NCBI RefSeq assembly: GCF_000411295.1 | Contig: NZ_KE150422.1 | Span: forward strand, 62,001-126,000 | DNA from: Paenisporosarcina sp. HGH0030 | GTDB taxonomy: Bacteria > Bacillota > Bacilli > Bacillales_A > Planococcaceae | Direction: 5' to 3' | DNA length: 64,000 nt | Shown here: positions 1-8,158 of the stretch, one piece after another | Layout: each line of letters starts with the position of its first letter | Position numbering within the stretch: position 1 is the stretch's first letter | The notes under the pieces: model-generated | Databases searched by the model: none | Seen by the model: the letters and a program-made list of their open reading frames with translations, nothing else | What the model was told of the DNA's origin: nothing | Made by a program: the position numbers and the translations under genes

Positions 1-311
1 CCATGTGCGCTTCTGAATGCTTGGTCCATACGTTCTGTGTAGGTAAAATCTAGTGATTGGATAGTGAATCATTCCTTTCAAATTTTCAACCTACTGTTGT
101 AAGTTGTAATCCTTCACATTTGTATATATACCCACAGGTCAAACTTTTAAACAAAAACTCTCATAACTTTTGTTTTTGTTTTATAACAAAAGTATGTATC
201 GATTCGATTTCCACGGACTAACTGGTTAATCTCAGTACGTTGGCTTAGGCCTAACAAGCGGCAAGCGCATATGTACAAAATTTACAACGAGATTTTTAAT
301 CAGCTCAAAAT
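1..311. other. Left-edge stretch without a supported gene
   Basis: No complete gene is visible. On the minus strand one frame with natural-looking codons (QSLDFTYTERMDQAFRSAHG) runs off the left edge from about position 67, just after an in-frame stop, but it has no clear start codon. A competing ATG at 72 in another frame sits directly against a GAAAGGA motif and gives an unconvincing peptide. The rest, to about 300, is AT-rich. It may be the leader of a minus-strand gene that lies outside the window. Confidence 0.3.
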
Positions 312-349
312 AAAAAAAAGTTCGACCGAATTAACGGAAGAACTTTTTT
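312..349 (-). terminator. Terminator after the lipoprotein gene
   Basis: A 10-bp stem (AAAAAAGTTC with GAACTTTTTT) with an inner CCG/CGG pair forms a hairpin followed by a T run on the minus strand, 37 bases past the lipoprotein stop codon. Confidence 0.75.
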
Positions 350-385
350 GGAAAACATCCAACAAATCAAGCTATGATTTGTTTC

Positions 386-919
386 TTATAAAGAAACTTC
401 ATTAAAAATACTTGAACCAACCAAACCGATTTCTTCAAGGACAGCATTTAACTCTTTGTCAGCTTCCTGGAATTTTGCATTTGCTTCATCTAATTGAACT
501 TCGCCTTCAGAAGCTAACGCTTTTGATTTCATTGTGTAAGCTTCTTGAATTTTAGAAAGTGCGCTGTTAATTGCTTCTTGTTGCTTTGTTAAGGTTTTAG
601 GAACTTCCAACGCTTCTACTTTTGCTGATGCATTGTCTGCAGAAGCTATTGCTGCATCTTTCATCGCTTGAAGATCGGCACCTTCAGGAAGTGCTGCTTC
701 ACCCTGTGCATCTTCAAAAGCGTTTAAATCAGCATCAACCTCATTAATTGATTGAGAAATGGATAAATAAAACTTCATCATATCTGCTGCAGGATTAGCT
801 TTTTCTTCAGTCTTTGCTGCTCCGTTTGTTGTTGTTTCCGGCTTTTCTTCTTTATCGGATGAACATGCCGCAAGAACGATTGTAAGTGAAGTAAGTAGTA
901 GTAATAATTTTTTCATCAT
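386..919 (-). CDS. Putative lipoprotein of unknown function
   Basis: A 177-residue protein with a clear lipoprotein signal: MMKK, a hydrophobic stretch, then the lipobox LAAC at about residues 16-19, followed by a charged, disordered linker (SSDKEEKPETT). The mature part is helical and acidic, with heptad-like patterns (DADLNAFEDAQ, NAKFQEADKELNAVLEEI) suggesting a helical bundle or coiled coil exposed outside the membrane. I do not recognise the family. The start was placed at the first of two adjacent ATGs because AAAGGAG lies five bases upstream; an ORF extension of eight residues upstream has no ribosome site. It is monocistronic with its own terminator. Confidence 0.8.
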   Translation of the reverse strand: MMKKLLLLLTSLTIVLAACSSDKEEKPETTTNGAAKTEEKANPAADMMKFYLSISQSINEVDADLNAFEDAQGEAALPEGADLQAMKDAAIASADNASAKVEALEVPKTLTKQQEAINSALSKIQEAYTMKSKALASEGEVQLDEANAKFQEADKELNAVLEEIGLVGSSIFNEVSL

Positions 920-1198
920 TGAATCTCCTTTATATGTAGTCAATTTGCATCATTATCCTACCATAACAATATTCCCAATGTAAAGGCTATACAAAATAGT
1001 CGGAACACATTGAAAATTATGATTCCAAAGAGCTACTTTCATTAGTTTTTTCACGTGAAAGTCGATTCACGATTAACATGGTGATGCCTCATCTCGATTT
1101 ATATTTGTTGCCAATTCAAAACTATCCTGTGCTATGTAATGTACAATCATTAATATAATCATCGTTTGGATTAAATCCTAACTCGGTATGACACTCAT

Positions 1199-1325
1199 TT
1201 AATTTGGAGTAAAGTGAAAATTAATCGGCATCGTCTTGGATTTAATTGGGTTCAACTGAGATTTAAACGGCATTGACTTAGTTTTAATCGGCATCAAATA
1301 CCATTTAATCGGTCTCACCCAATAA
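1199..1325. repeat. Degenerate 21-bp-phased tandem repeat, array 1
   Basis: Units beginning TTAATCGGCATC or close variants start at 1221, 1242, 1263, 1284 and 1305, an exact 21-base period, with a weaker unit at about 1199. The first 12 bases are conserved and the last nine vary. The array lies in the 500-base gap between the lipoprotein gene and metQ, past the metQ terminator; the rest of the gap (944-1198) is featureless AT-rich DNA. Two other arrays of the same spacing lie at 23457 and 57411. Confidence 0.7.
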
Positions 1326-1385
1326 TTCCTACAAAAAATCAAACTTCAAGTTACTGAGTGACTAAGTATCCTCTTCCAAGAAATA

Positions 1386-1410
1386 GAAAAGACGCCGGTT
1401 TCCCGACGTC
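1386..1410 (-). terminator. Terminator of metNPQ
   Basis: GACGtCGG-GAAA-CCGgCGTC hairpin followed by TTTTC on the minus strand, 12 bases beyond the metQ stop codon. Confidence 0.85.
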
Positions 1411-1422
1411 CATAGGATTACT

Positions 1423-2250
1423 TTATTTAACTGGAACGACCGAGCCGCCCCATTCATCTAAAATGAAATCTTGAATTTCTTTAGATTTCAATACTTCAAC
1501 TAATGCTTTAATTTCTTTATTTTTTTCATTACCAGCTTTTACAGCAATGATATTTACGTATGGAGACTCTGAGTTTTCAATAGCGATTGAATCTTCCAAT
1601 GGGTTCAACCCAGCGTCGATTGCGTAGTTTGAGTTGATTAGCACCGCATCGCCTTCTTCATTTTGGTACATTTGTATAAGTAGTGCCGCTTCGTATTCTG
1701 CATCAAATTCCAAGTTCTTCGGATTGTCTACAATATCTTTTACTTCTGCTGTTGTCTTATCAATGCCTTCTTTCAATGTGATTAGACCCTCAGCTTCCAA
1801 CATAGATAGGATACGACCATGGTCAGCAACTGAATTACTGATTAGTATCGTTGCTCCTTCAGGAAGTTCATCCAGAGTCTTATATTTTTTGGAGTACACA
1901 CCGATTGGCTCAATATGGATACCGCCAGCATTGGCAAAATCATAGCCATGATCGGCCATTTGAGCTTCGAAGTAAGGAATGTGCTGGAAGTAGTTAGCAT
2001 CCAAATCGCCATTTTCCAAATCCTCATTCGGTAAAATGTAATCTTGGTAAGTTTCAATTTTAAGTTCAATACCTTTTTCTTCAAGCAACGGTTTTGCTTG
2101 TTCCAAAATTTCTGCATGGGGTACGTTAGATGCTCCCACTACAAGTTCTTTACTGTCTCCACCTGATGATGAGCCAGCTCCTCCTCCACATGCCGCTAGA
2201 GTGATTGCACTTGCCGATAATAAAATTCCTGCTACAAATTTCTTCATCAT
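1423..2250 (-). CDS. metQ: Methionine ABC transporter substrate-binding lipoprotein MetQ
   Basis: Extracytoplasmic, lipid-anchored binding protein of the methionine importer (NlpA family). 275 residues: signal MMKKFVAGILLSASAITLAAC with lipobox LAAC, then the family features VVGASNVPHAEIL, ENGDLDANYFQH and the C-terminal EWGGSVVPV. The start at 2250 follows GGGAG at proper spacing; the longer reading frame to 2343 would remove the signal peptide from the N-terminus. It is the last gene of metN-metP-metQ, 50 bases after metP, and so is controlled by the SAM riboswitch upstream of metN. Substrate is most likely L- and D-methionine or its derivatives, inferred from the riboswitch and neighbours. 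Confidence 0.95.
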   Translation of the reverse strand: MMKKFVAGILLSASAITLAACGGGAGSSSGGDSKELVVGASNVPHAEILEQAKPLLEEKGIELKIETYQDYILPNEDLENGDLDANYFQHIPYFEAQMADHGYDFANAGGIHIEPIGVYSKKYKTLDELPEGATILISNSVADHGRILSMLEAEGLITLKEGIDKTTAEVKDIVDNPKNLEFDAEYEAALLIQMYQNEEGDAVLINSNYAIDAGLNPLEDSIAIENSESPYVNIIAVKAGNEKNKEIKALVEVLKSKEIQDFILDEWGGSVVPVK

Positions 2251-2300
2251 TTTCTCTCCCTTTTTTTGTTTATTTGATCGAGCTTTCACCCGAAAGCACC

Positions 2301-2969
2301 TTAACGTTTGTCTGTTTTTGTTGTGATCGAATCTCCCACCCATTGGATGATAAAGACAATTAGTAAAATGATAATTGTGGAAACAACTGTTACATCTCCC
2401 CTACTGCGTTGGAAGCCATCTAAAAATGCGAGTGTTCCAAGACCGCCCGCTCCAATAATTCCTGCCATCGCGGTATAACCTACAAGGGCAATTGCTGTAA
2501 CGGTCAGTCCTGAGATTAATGCAGGCATGGACTCTGGAAGAAGCACTTTCCATATGATTGTGGAAGTTTTAGCGCCCATTGAGCGAGCAGCTTCAATTAC
2601 ACCTTTATCTATTTCACGTAATGCAATCAGGACCATGCGGGCATAAAATGGTGCTGCACCTATGATTAGTGCCGGTAATGCAGCATTTGCCCCACGAATC
2701 GTACCGAGTAGGAATTTAGTAAACGGAATCAACAAAATAATTAAGATGATAAACGGGATGGATCTGAAAATATTAACGAACGCCCCTGTTAACCAGTACA
2801 CTATTTTATTTGCCCATAATTGACGAGGGCTAGTTACAAACAGCAAAATTCCAAGTGCAAGTCCGATTATGAAAGTTAAAACGGTAGCCATTGAAGTCAT
2901 ATATAACGTTTCAAGTGTGGCTTCCCACATTTTTTCCCAATCCACATTCGGTAGAAGGTTTTCAATCAT
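2301..2969 (-). CDS. metP: Methionine ABC transporter permease MetP
   Basis: Inner-membrane permease of the methionine importer (MetI/MetP type), 222 residues with about five membrane helices. The EAA loop that contacts the ATPase is visible as IDKGVIEAARSMGAKTSTIIWKVLLPES. GGAGGTGATTTCAC precedes the ATG; the start codon overlaps the end of metN by eight bases, indicating translational coupling. It works as a dimer with two MetN subunits and takes methionine from MetQ. Length is normal for the family. Confidence 0.95.
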   Translation of the reverse strand: MIENLLPNVDWEKMWEATLETLYMTSMATVLTFIIGLALGILLFVTSPRQLWANKIVYWLTGAFVNIFRSIPFIILIILLIPFTKFLLGTIRGANAALPALIIGAAPFYARMVLIALREIDKGVIEAARSMGAKTSTIIWKVLLPESMPALISGLTVTAIALVGYTAMAGIIGAGGLGTLAFLDGFQRSRGDVTVVSTIIILLIVFIIQWVGDSITTKTDKR

Positions 2970-3987
2970 GTGAAATCACCTCCGTATGAACATCTTGTCC
3001 ATGTAAATAATCAATCGCTTGATTGATGGCATTTGAATCGCCATCGATTTGTAAATATAACGTTCCATATGCACCATTTTGAGTTTGTGCGATATTCCCT
3101 TGAACGATGTTAACTTCTACTTGATATTGCTTAATTAATCTTGATAGAATCGGTTGTTCCGTTCTATCTCCGACAAAAACAAGTTTCACAAGCTTGCCTG
3201 TGGGATATTGCTCTACCAAATGAGCAATCGTCTGGCTGGCTGACTCCGGACCATTTACCTGGGCAACAAAGCGTTTCGTAATGGGTTGTTCAGGTGTTTG
3301 GAATATTTGAAGTACACTTCCCATTTCAACCACTTTTCCAGCTTCCATGACCGCAACCCGATGACAAATTTTACGGATGACATGCATTTCATGTGTAATC
3401 AGGACAATTGTCAAACCCAACCGTTTGTTGATGTCTACCAATAGTTCCAATATGGCATCTGTTGTTTCAGGGTCAAGTGCTGATGTCGCTTCATCACATA
3501 GAAGCACTTCAGGATTATTGGCAAGGGCACGTGCAATTCCTACCCGTTGCTTTTGACCGCCGGATAATTGGGAAGGGTATGCTTTCTCCCTGCCTGTCAA
3601 TCCAACTAGTTCGATTAATTCTTTAACTCGTTCTGAACGTTTCGTTTTGCTAATCCCTGCAATTTCTAGTGGGAATGAAATATTTTCCTCGACTGTCCGC
3701 GACCATAGTAAGTTGAAATGTTGAAAAATCATGCTTACTTTTTGTCTTGCACTACGAAGATCTTGTCCTGAACTGGACGAGATTTCGTGTCCATTTACAG
3801 TGACACTACCTGAAGTAGGTTTTTCCAAGCCATTTAATAATCGGATCAAAGTACTTTTTCCGGCTCCACTGTAACCGATTATGCCAAAAATCTCGCCTTG
3901 ATCAATCGTCACATTCACGTCATCTACCGCTATGAGTTGTCCATTAGCGGTTTCAAACCGTTTTGATAAGTTTTTTAATTGAATCAT
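2962..3987 (-). CDS. metN: Methionine ABC transporter ATP-binding protein MetN
   Basis: ATPase of the methionine importer, 341 residues. Walker A GYSGAGKST, Q-loop IFQHFN, signature LSGGQKQRVGIARAL, Walker B VLLCDEATSALD and switch His LITHEMH are all present. The C-terminal ~100 residues match the regulatory NIL domain that senses cytoplasmic methionine in this family (LVKLVFVGDRTEQPILSRL onwards). The start at 3987 has GAGGTGAAGTGAAT upstream; the frame extends 15 codons further without support. First gene of the operon, preceded by an S-box leader. Confidence 0.96.
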   Translation of the reverse strand: MIQLKNLSKRFETANGQLIAVDDVNVTIDQGEIFGIIGYSGAGKSTLIRLLNGLEKPTSGSVTVNGHEISSSSGQDLRSARQKVSMIFQHFNLLWSRTVEENISFPLEIAGISKTKRSERVKELIELVGLTGREKAYPSQLSGGQKQRVGIARALANNPEVLLCDEATSALDPETTDAILELLVDINKRLGLTIVLITHEMHVIRKICHRVAVMEAGKVVEMGSVLQIFQTPEQPITKRFVAQVNGPESASQTIAHLVEQYPTGKLVKLVFVGDRTEQPILSRLIKQYQVEVNIVQGNIAQTQNGAYGTLYLQIDGDSNAINQAIDYLHGQDVHTEVISHD

Positions 3988-4175
3988 ATTCACTTCACCT
4001 CTGAATTTATAACGCATTTTATTTGTTTTCATTATCGTGCACTTGCGCTGGCTGCAAGTTTCGCATGAGTCAACAAGTTTAAAACCACTTACCTGCTCTC
4101 AAGCTTAATGCGCGCAAATAAACTCTTTCATTTCGCTTAATATCAACATCATTTTATTGAAATATCCTAAAAAAA

Positions 4176-4346
4176 TAAAAATCCCTTCCGCAGACAAGCA
4201 GAAGGGACTAATGCACAATTATATACGTTAGACCGTTCTCTCATCTTTCAAAGCAAATTCGCTTTGAGTGATTTGGCACCATTTCACAAATTGTGACGGT
4301 TGCCGGGCTTCATAGGGCACTTCCCTCAGCCTCTCTTTATAAGAGT
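4176..4346 (-). promoter_or_regulatory. SAM riboswitch (S-box) with terminator, controlling metNPQ
   Basis: On the minus strand the conserved S-box core is plain: CTCTTATAAAGAGAGG, CTGAGGGA, GCCCTATGAAGCCCGGCAACC, GGTGCCAAATC and GATGAGAG, spanning about 4346 to 4236. It is followed at 4208-4176 by an intrinsic terminator (AGTCCCTTCTGC loop GCGGAAGGGAT then T-rich). In this family SAM binding stabilises the terminator, so metNPQ is transcribed when SAM is low. The leader from terminator to the metN start is about 190 bases. Confidence 0.95.
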
Positions 4347-4402
4347 TTACGATATTAAGTTTTTAGTTACGAATGATAATGTAACACGTTCAAATGCGAA
4401 CG

Positions 4403-4711
4403 TCAATTATTTTTTTGCAAACGATTATAGAGATAGGGAACTGATTGAAAAGCATAAACTTTTTCAACTATTTGACCATTTTCCGCAATGAGTAAACAAG
4501 GGACGCTTTGGATTTGATAATCGACCGCTAAACTTTCTACATAGTTCAAGTTTGCTTTCCCTATTTGCAAATCCGGCAAAAGTTCTTCCACAACGTCCAT
4601 CATTTTTGAGGCAACTTGGCAAGTTCCACACATGGGCGTATATAAATAATAAGCTGCCCTCTTTGCGTTTTGAGAATGATTTTCCCACTCCGCACGCGTC
4701 CATTCTTTCAT
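4403..4711 (-). CDS. Thioredoxin-like protein (YusE type)
   Basis: A 102-residue thioredoxin-fold protein. The active-site-like motif CGTC (in YTPMCGTCQVASKM) lies near residue 28, and the cis-proline segment VPCLLI follows, itself with a cysteine. Short compared with classical thioredoxin, as for B. subtilis YusE, which occupies the same place next to a TOPRIM gene. The start was set at the fourth codon of the open frame because AAAGGA is eight bases before that ATG but touches the upstream one. It starts 12 bases after the TOPRIM gene stop, so the two are co-transcribed. Substrate unknown. Confidence 0.85.
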   Translation of the reverse strand: MKEWTRAEWENHSQNAKRAAYYLYTPMCGTCQVASKMMDVVEELLPDLQIGKANLNYVESLAVDYQIQSVPCLLIAENGQIVEKVYAFQSVPYLYNRLQKNN

Positions 4712-4723
4712 TGTATTCATCCT

Positions 4724-5065
4724 TTAGGCAATAAATTCCGCTTTAACATCGATATTCGCTCCGAGCAACACAGTTGCTAGAACTTTCATTGGTGTAGTCG
4801 CAACTTCTCGGTAGGCTGGATCAGTATATAAATGAAGTGCTTCGGGAAATTCACGTTTAATGAGCGCACGTAATTTCTCTCCGGACTTATCAGCATCGAC
4901 AAATACATAAATCTCCAACTGATCGTAGGGGGCTAATATTTCTTCCAATCGCGTGGGGCTGACTGTTCCGTTCGTGCAGATAATTTCAACTGGCTCTGCA
5001 ATAAGACGCAGAATCCGCTGTTTATCTGATCGACCTTCTACAATTATGACTTTATCAATTGGCAT
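4724..5065 (-). CDS. TOPRIM domain protein (YusF type)
   Basis: A 113-residue stand-alone TOPRIM domain: conserved glutamate in VIIVEGRSDKQRI near residue 10 and the metal-binding aspartates in VFVDADKSGEKLR near residue 55. Such small proteins resemble the primase-like RNase M5 N-terminal domain, which acts on RNA or DNA phosphodiesters, but the role of this subfamily is not known. CAGGAG precedes the ATG at good spacing. It is the first gene of a pair with the thioredoxin-like gene, the arrangement also seen in B. subtilis. Confidence 0.85.
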   Translation of the reverse strand: MPIDKVIIVEGRSDKQRILRLIAEPVEIICTNGTVSPTRLEEILAPYDQLEIYVFVDADKSGEKLRALIKREFPEALHLYTDPAYREVATTPMKVLATVLLGANIDVKAEFIA

Positions 5066-5211
5066 GGGATCACTCCTGGCTGTACTGACATAAAAGATTG
5101 TTTAAAAAGTTTTCTTGAAACGGAGTCCATCAGGTTGCAACTCTTCCCGATCACAACCAATGCCACTCTTTTCAATATCCCGTTTTAAACTCGCTGTTAT
5201 AATCGACATAT

Positions 5212-5240
5212 GCAAAAAACGCCGAACAAATGTCGGCGTT
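5212..5240 (-). terminator. Terminator of gcvH
   Basis: AACGCCGA loop TCGGCGTT stem followed by TTTTTTG on the minus strand, 12 bases after the gcvH stop. Confidence 0.85.
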
Positions 5241-5252
5241 CAACTAACGATA

Positions 5253-5633
5253 TTACTCTTGTGTCATTTCTTCGTATTGCTCAGCCGTCATTAATGAGTC
5301 CACTTCAGACAAATCTGTAGGTTCTACAACGATCATCCATGCATTCTCGTATGGAGATTCATTCACGAATTCAGGACTGTCTTCCAATCCGCTGTTCACT
5401 TCAACTACTTTACCACTGATTGGTGCGTATAGCTCAGAAACTGTTTTAACAGATTCAACACTGCCAAATGGTTCGTTCGTTTTGATTTCGTCGCCTACTT
5501 GTGGAAGTTCTACGAATACAATATCACCAAGCTCAGATTGAGCGAAGTTAGTGATGCCGATGCGTGCTTTTCCATCTTCAACTTTAACCCATTCGTGTTC
5601 CTCAGAGTAGCGTAATTCTTTTGGTGTGCTCAT
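5253..5633 (-). CDS. gcvH: Glycine cleavage system H protein
   Basis: Lipoyl carrier protein of the glycine cleavage complex, shuttling the aminomethyl group between the P, T and L proteins; in Bacillales it also serves as the entry point for lipoate transfer to other complexes. 126 residues; the lipoylated lysine is K63 in [24 protein letters not shown] lies before the ATG. It stands alone here between its own terminator and the Spx-like gene, away from gcvT and gcvP, as in B. subtilis. Confidence 0.96.
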   Translation of the reverse strand: MSTPKELRYSEEHEWVKVEDGKARIGITNFAQSELGDIVFVELPQVGDEIKTNEPFGSVESVKTVSELYAPISGKVVEVNSGLEDSPEFVNESPYENAWMIVVEPTDLSEVDSLMTAEQYEEMTQE

Positions 5634-5707
5634 TAATACCCCTCCAAATATGTAATATATTCAACTTCAGTTTGACATAATCTTTCCTTAAAAACAAGAA
5701 CTGAAAA

Positions 5708-6067
5708 TCAGCTTTTCCAATTCACAGTAAAATCCGACTCCTTAAAACCTACTGTGGCTTTCAAGCCGTCCGTCACAAGGGGTCTTTTAATGAGCATCCC
5801 GTCTGAAGCAAGCAATTCATATTGTTCTTCATCTGACATCGTCGGCAGTTTATCTTTTAAACCAAGCTCCCTATATTTCATTCCACTCGTGTTATAAAAC
5901 TTCTTAAGCGGCAACCCACTTGTCTCTACGATCTTTTTCAACTCTTCCTTTGAAGGGGGAGTTTCTACAATATGTACATCATGATACGAAAGACCTTCGG
6001 CATCCAACCATGCTTTAGCCTTTTTGCAAGTACTACATTTCGGATATCCATAATACGTAATAGCCAT
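5708..6067 (-). CDS. Spx/ArsC-family thioredoxin-fold protein (YusI type)
   Basis: A 119-residue member of the arsenate reductase/Spx superfamily, with the N-terminal CXXC motif in YGYPKCSTCKKAKAWL and the family segment LIKRPLVTDG (Arg-Pro) near residue 95. It lacks features that would assign it to Spx (RNA polymerase binding) or to arsenate reduction, so the substrate is unknown. Start: two adjacent ATGs follow AAGGAGG; the second gives seven-base spacing and the usual MAITYYGYPKC start. It lies between gcvH and fadE, as yusI does in B. subtilis. Confidence 0.88.
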   Translation of the reverse strand: MAITYYGYPKCSTCKKAKAWLDAEGLSYHDVHIVETPPSKEELKKIVETSGLPLKKFYNTSGMKYRELGLKDKLPTMSDEEQYELLASDGMLIKRPLVTDGLKATVGFKESDFTVNWKS

Positions 6068-6112
6068 CATTAAACCTCCTTATCATCATTTTAACCAGTC
6101 TATCAAAAAATA

Positions 6113-6145
6113 AATCCGAACACCTCATCAGAAGCGTTCGGATTT
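6113..6145 (-). terminator. Second terminator beyond fadE
   Basis: AATCCGAAC stem closed on GTTCGGATT; both flanks are T-rich on their own strands, so it may act in both directions between fadE and the Spx-like gene. Confidence 0.6.
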
Positions 6146-6279
6146 TTTATTCTACGTTTTTCTTTGCGTCAATCAAATATTTTCACTTGTTTATTTCCAG
6201 TATTGAAGGAAGTTCTCCTTAGGTTCATCGAAGAACCTATCGGTGATTTTTAGTATTAATAGTTTTCTTAAAATACAAA

Positions 6280-6310
6280 CAAGGCGAAGTGGCAGAAGCA
6301 CTTCGCCTTG
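6280..6310 (-). terminator. Terminator of the fadNAE operon
   Basis: Twelve-base perfect stem CAAGGCGAAGTG / CACTTCGCCTTG with a seven-base loop, followed by TTTGTATTTT on the minus strand, 32 bases after the fadE stop. Confidence 0.85.
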
Positions 6311-6341
6311 TTCAATAATAGGGTCAAATATCGAGATTTTA

Positions 6342-8126
6342 TTAAACTACGTATTTCTCAGCGTCAATCAATTTAACCGAAGCTTCACGTTTTTTGGCAA
6401 TTACATTATAAGGAGTAGAGCGAGTCAATTTACGCAGTGCAGAAAGCATCATGCGTAAGTTATCGCCTTCAACTGCAGCAATCAATGTTTCTTTCGCATC
6501 TTTTTCGATACATTCAAAAGCTTCCTGACAGAAGATTTGAGTGTATAGAAGTTTTTGGTTCGCTTTATCAACACCGTCACGCTGGATTGCTTTCTCTGTA
6601 CGCAGAACAGCTGATTCCATTGCGAATAGATTGCTCACGATGTCCGCAATGTTTGCCAATACCTCTTGTTCAGTTTCAAGTTTTGTACCGTAACGTTGAG
6701 CCGCTAAACCTGCAGCTAGCAAGCCGATTTTTTTAGCATTTTGCACCAATACTTTTTCTTGAGCTAATGGTGTATCTTCAATTTCTTCTGGCATCATCAT
6801 TAACAATTCTGATTGAAGCGCTTGTGCTTTTTGAAGAAGTGGAAGTTCACCTTTCATAGCTTTACGCAAGAACGTACCAGGTACCAGCAAACGATTGATT
6901 TCATTTGTGCCTTCGAAAATACGGTTAATGCGGGAGTCACGATAGATGCGCTCTACTTCATACTCTTGCATGAAGCCGTAACCGCCATGCAACTGAACTG
7001 CTTCATCCGCAATATAATCCAATACTTCTGTGCCGAACACTTTGTTGATTGAACATTCAATAGCATATTCCGCAATAGAAGCAGCAATAGCTTTGCCATC
7101 TTTTTGCTCTTCAGGACTCAATTGACTCATGCGGTCTTCAAAATAACCAACCGTACGATAAATCAAACTTTCCGAAGCATATAATTTGGATGCCATTGTT
7201 GAAAGCTTTTCTTTTGTTAAGTTGAAAGAAGAAATCGGTGTTTTAAATTGTTGACGTTGGTTCGAATAGGCAACAGCCAATTCAAAAGCACGTTTGGATG
7301 CACCAACTGTACCCACTCCCAATTTGTAACGACCAATATTCAAGATATTGAATGCAATAACGTGGCCACGGCCAACTTCCCCAAGTAAGTTTTCAACCGG
7401 CACTTGTGCATCCTGTAAAATTAAAGTACGTGTCGAAGAAGATTTAATCCCCATTTTCTTCTCTTCCGCGCCTACTGAAACGCCTGAGAATTCACGTTCT
7501 ACGATGAAAGCAGAGAATTGTTCTCCGTCAATTTTTGCATACACAACAAATACATCCGCAAAACCAGCGTTTGTAATCCATTGTTTCTCTCCATTTAATA
7601 CATAGTGCGTACCTTCTGCATTTAACTTGGCAGAAGTTTTAGCACCTAAAGCATCCGAACCTGAACCTGGCTCTGTTAGCGCGTAAGCGGCAATTAGTTC
7701 GCCAGTAGCGAGTTTAGGCAAATATTTTTGTTTTTGCTCTTCATTCCCAAAAAGTACAATTGGTAATGATCCAATTCCAACGTGTGCACCGTGAGTAATG
7801 GAGAAACCACCTGCACGCGACATTTTCTCTGCAATTAGTGCAGATGAAACTTTATCCAATGCCAGACCGCCGTATTCTTCAGGCACGTCTGCACCTAGTA
7901 AACCTAAGTCACCAGCTGATTTTAATAGTCTTACAGAATGCTCAAACTCATGATGTTCCAAGTTTTCAATGACTGGCACCACTTCATGTGTAACATAATC
8001 CTCTGTTGTTTTAGCAATCATTTTATGTTCATCTGTAAAGTCTTCCGGTGTAAAGACGCGATCAAGTGCTACATCTTCCACTAAAAAGCTTCCGCCTTTA
8101 ATTACATTTGCAATCGTCTTCGTCAT
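6342..8126 (-). CDS. fadE: Acyl-CoA dehydrogenase FadE
   Basis: Flavoprotein catalysing the first step of fatty-acid beta-oxidation (acyl-CoA to trans-2-enoyl-CoA). 594 residues: an acyl-CoA dehydrogenase core with the signatures AYALTEPGSGSDA and the C-terminal domain element QLHGGYGFMQEYEVERIYRDSR, then IFEGTNEINR, followed by an additional ~170-residue helical C-terminal domain as in B. subtilis FadE (YusJ) and VLCAD-type enzymes. TAGGAGGG precedes the ATG. It is the last gene of fadN-fadA-fadE, 32 bases after fadA. Confidence 0.93.
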   Translation of the reverse strand: MTKTIANVIKGGSFLVEDVALDRVFTPEDFTDEHKMIAKTTEDYVTHEVVPVIENLEHHEFEHSVRLLKSAGDLGLLGADVPEEYGGLALDKVSSALIAEKMSRAGGFSITHGAHVGIGSLPIVLFGNEEQKQKYLPKLATGELIAAYALTEPGSGSDALGAKTSAKLNAEGTHYVLNGEKQWITNAGFADVFVVYAKIDGEQFSAFIVEREFSGVSVGAEEKKMGIKSSSTRTLILQDAQVPVENLLGEVGRGHVIAFNILNIGRYKLGVGTVGASKRAFELAVAYSNQRQQFKTPISSFNLTKEKLSTMASKLYASESLIYRTVGYFEDRMSQLSPEEQKDGKAIAASIAEYAIECSINKVFGTEVLDYIADEAVQLHGGYGFMQEYEVERIYRDSRINRIFEGTNEINRLLVPGTFLRKAMKGELPLLQKAQALQSELLMMMPEEIEDTPLAQEKVLVQNAKKIGLLAAGLAAQRYGTKLETEQEVLANIADIVSNLFAMESAVLRTEKAIQRDGVDKANQKLLYTQIFCQEAFECIEKDAKETLIAAVEGDNLRMMLSALRKLTRSTPYNVIAKKREASVKLIDAEKYVV

Positions 8127-8158
8127 TTTGTTTCCCTCCTATTTTTTCAATAATTCAA

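Noticed and set aside
1-72. Minus-strand ATG at 72 opening a frame to the left edge
   Set aside because: The start touches its only ribosome-site-like motif, and the peptide looks less natural than another frame; too little sequence to call a gene.
1199-1325. The 21-bp array as a CRISPR
   Set aside because: Repeat parts are only ~12 bases and degenerate, spacers ~9 bases, and no cas gene is present; period far too short for CRISPR.
5102-5209. 35-codon frame on the minus strand between the TOPRIM gene and gcvH (MSIITASLKRDIEKSG...)
   Set aside because: No ribosome site; its start abuts the gcvH terminator T run; no family recognised. Possible decayed gene but not supportable.
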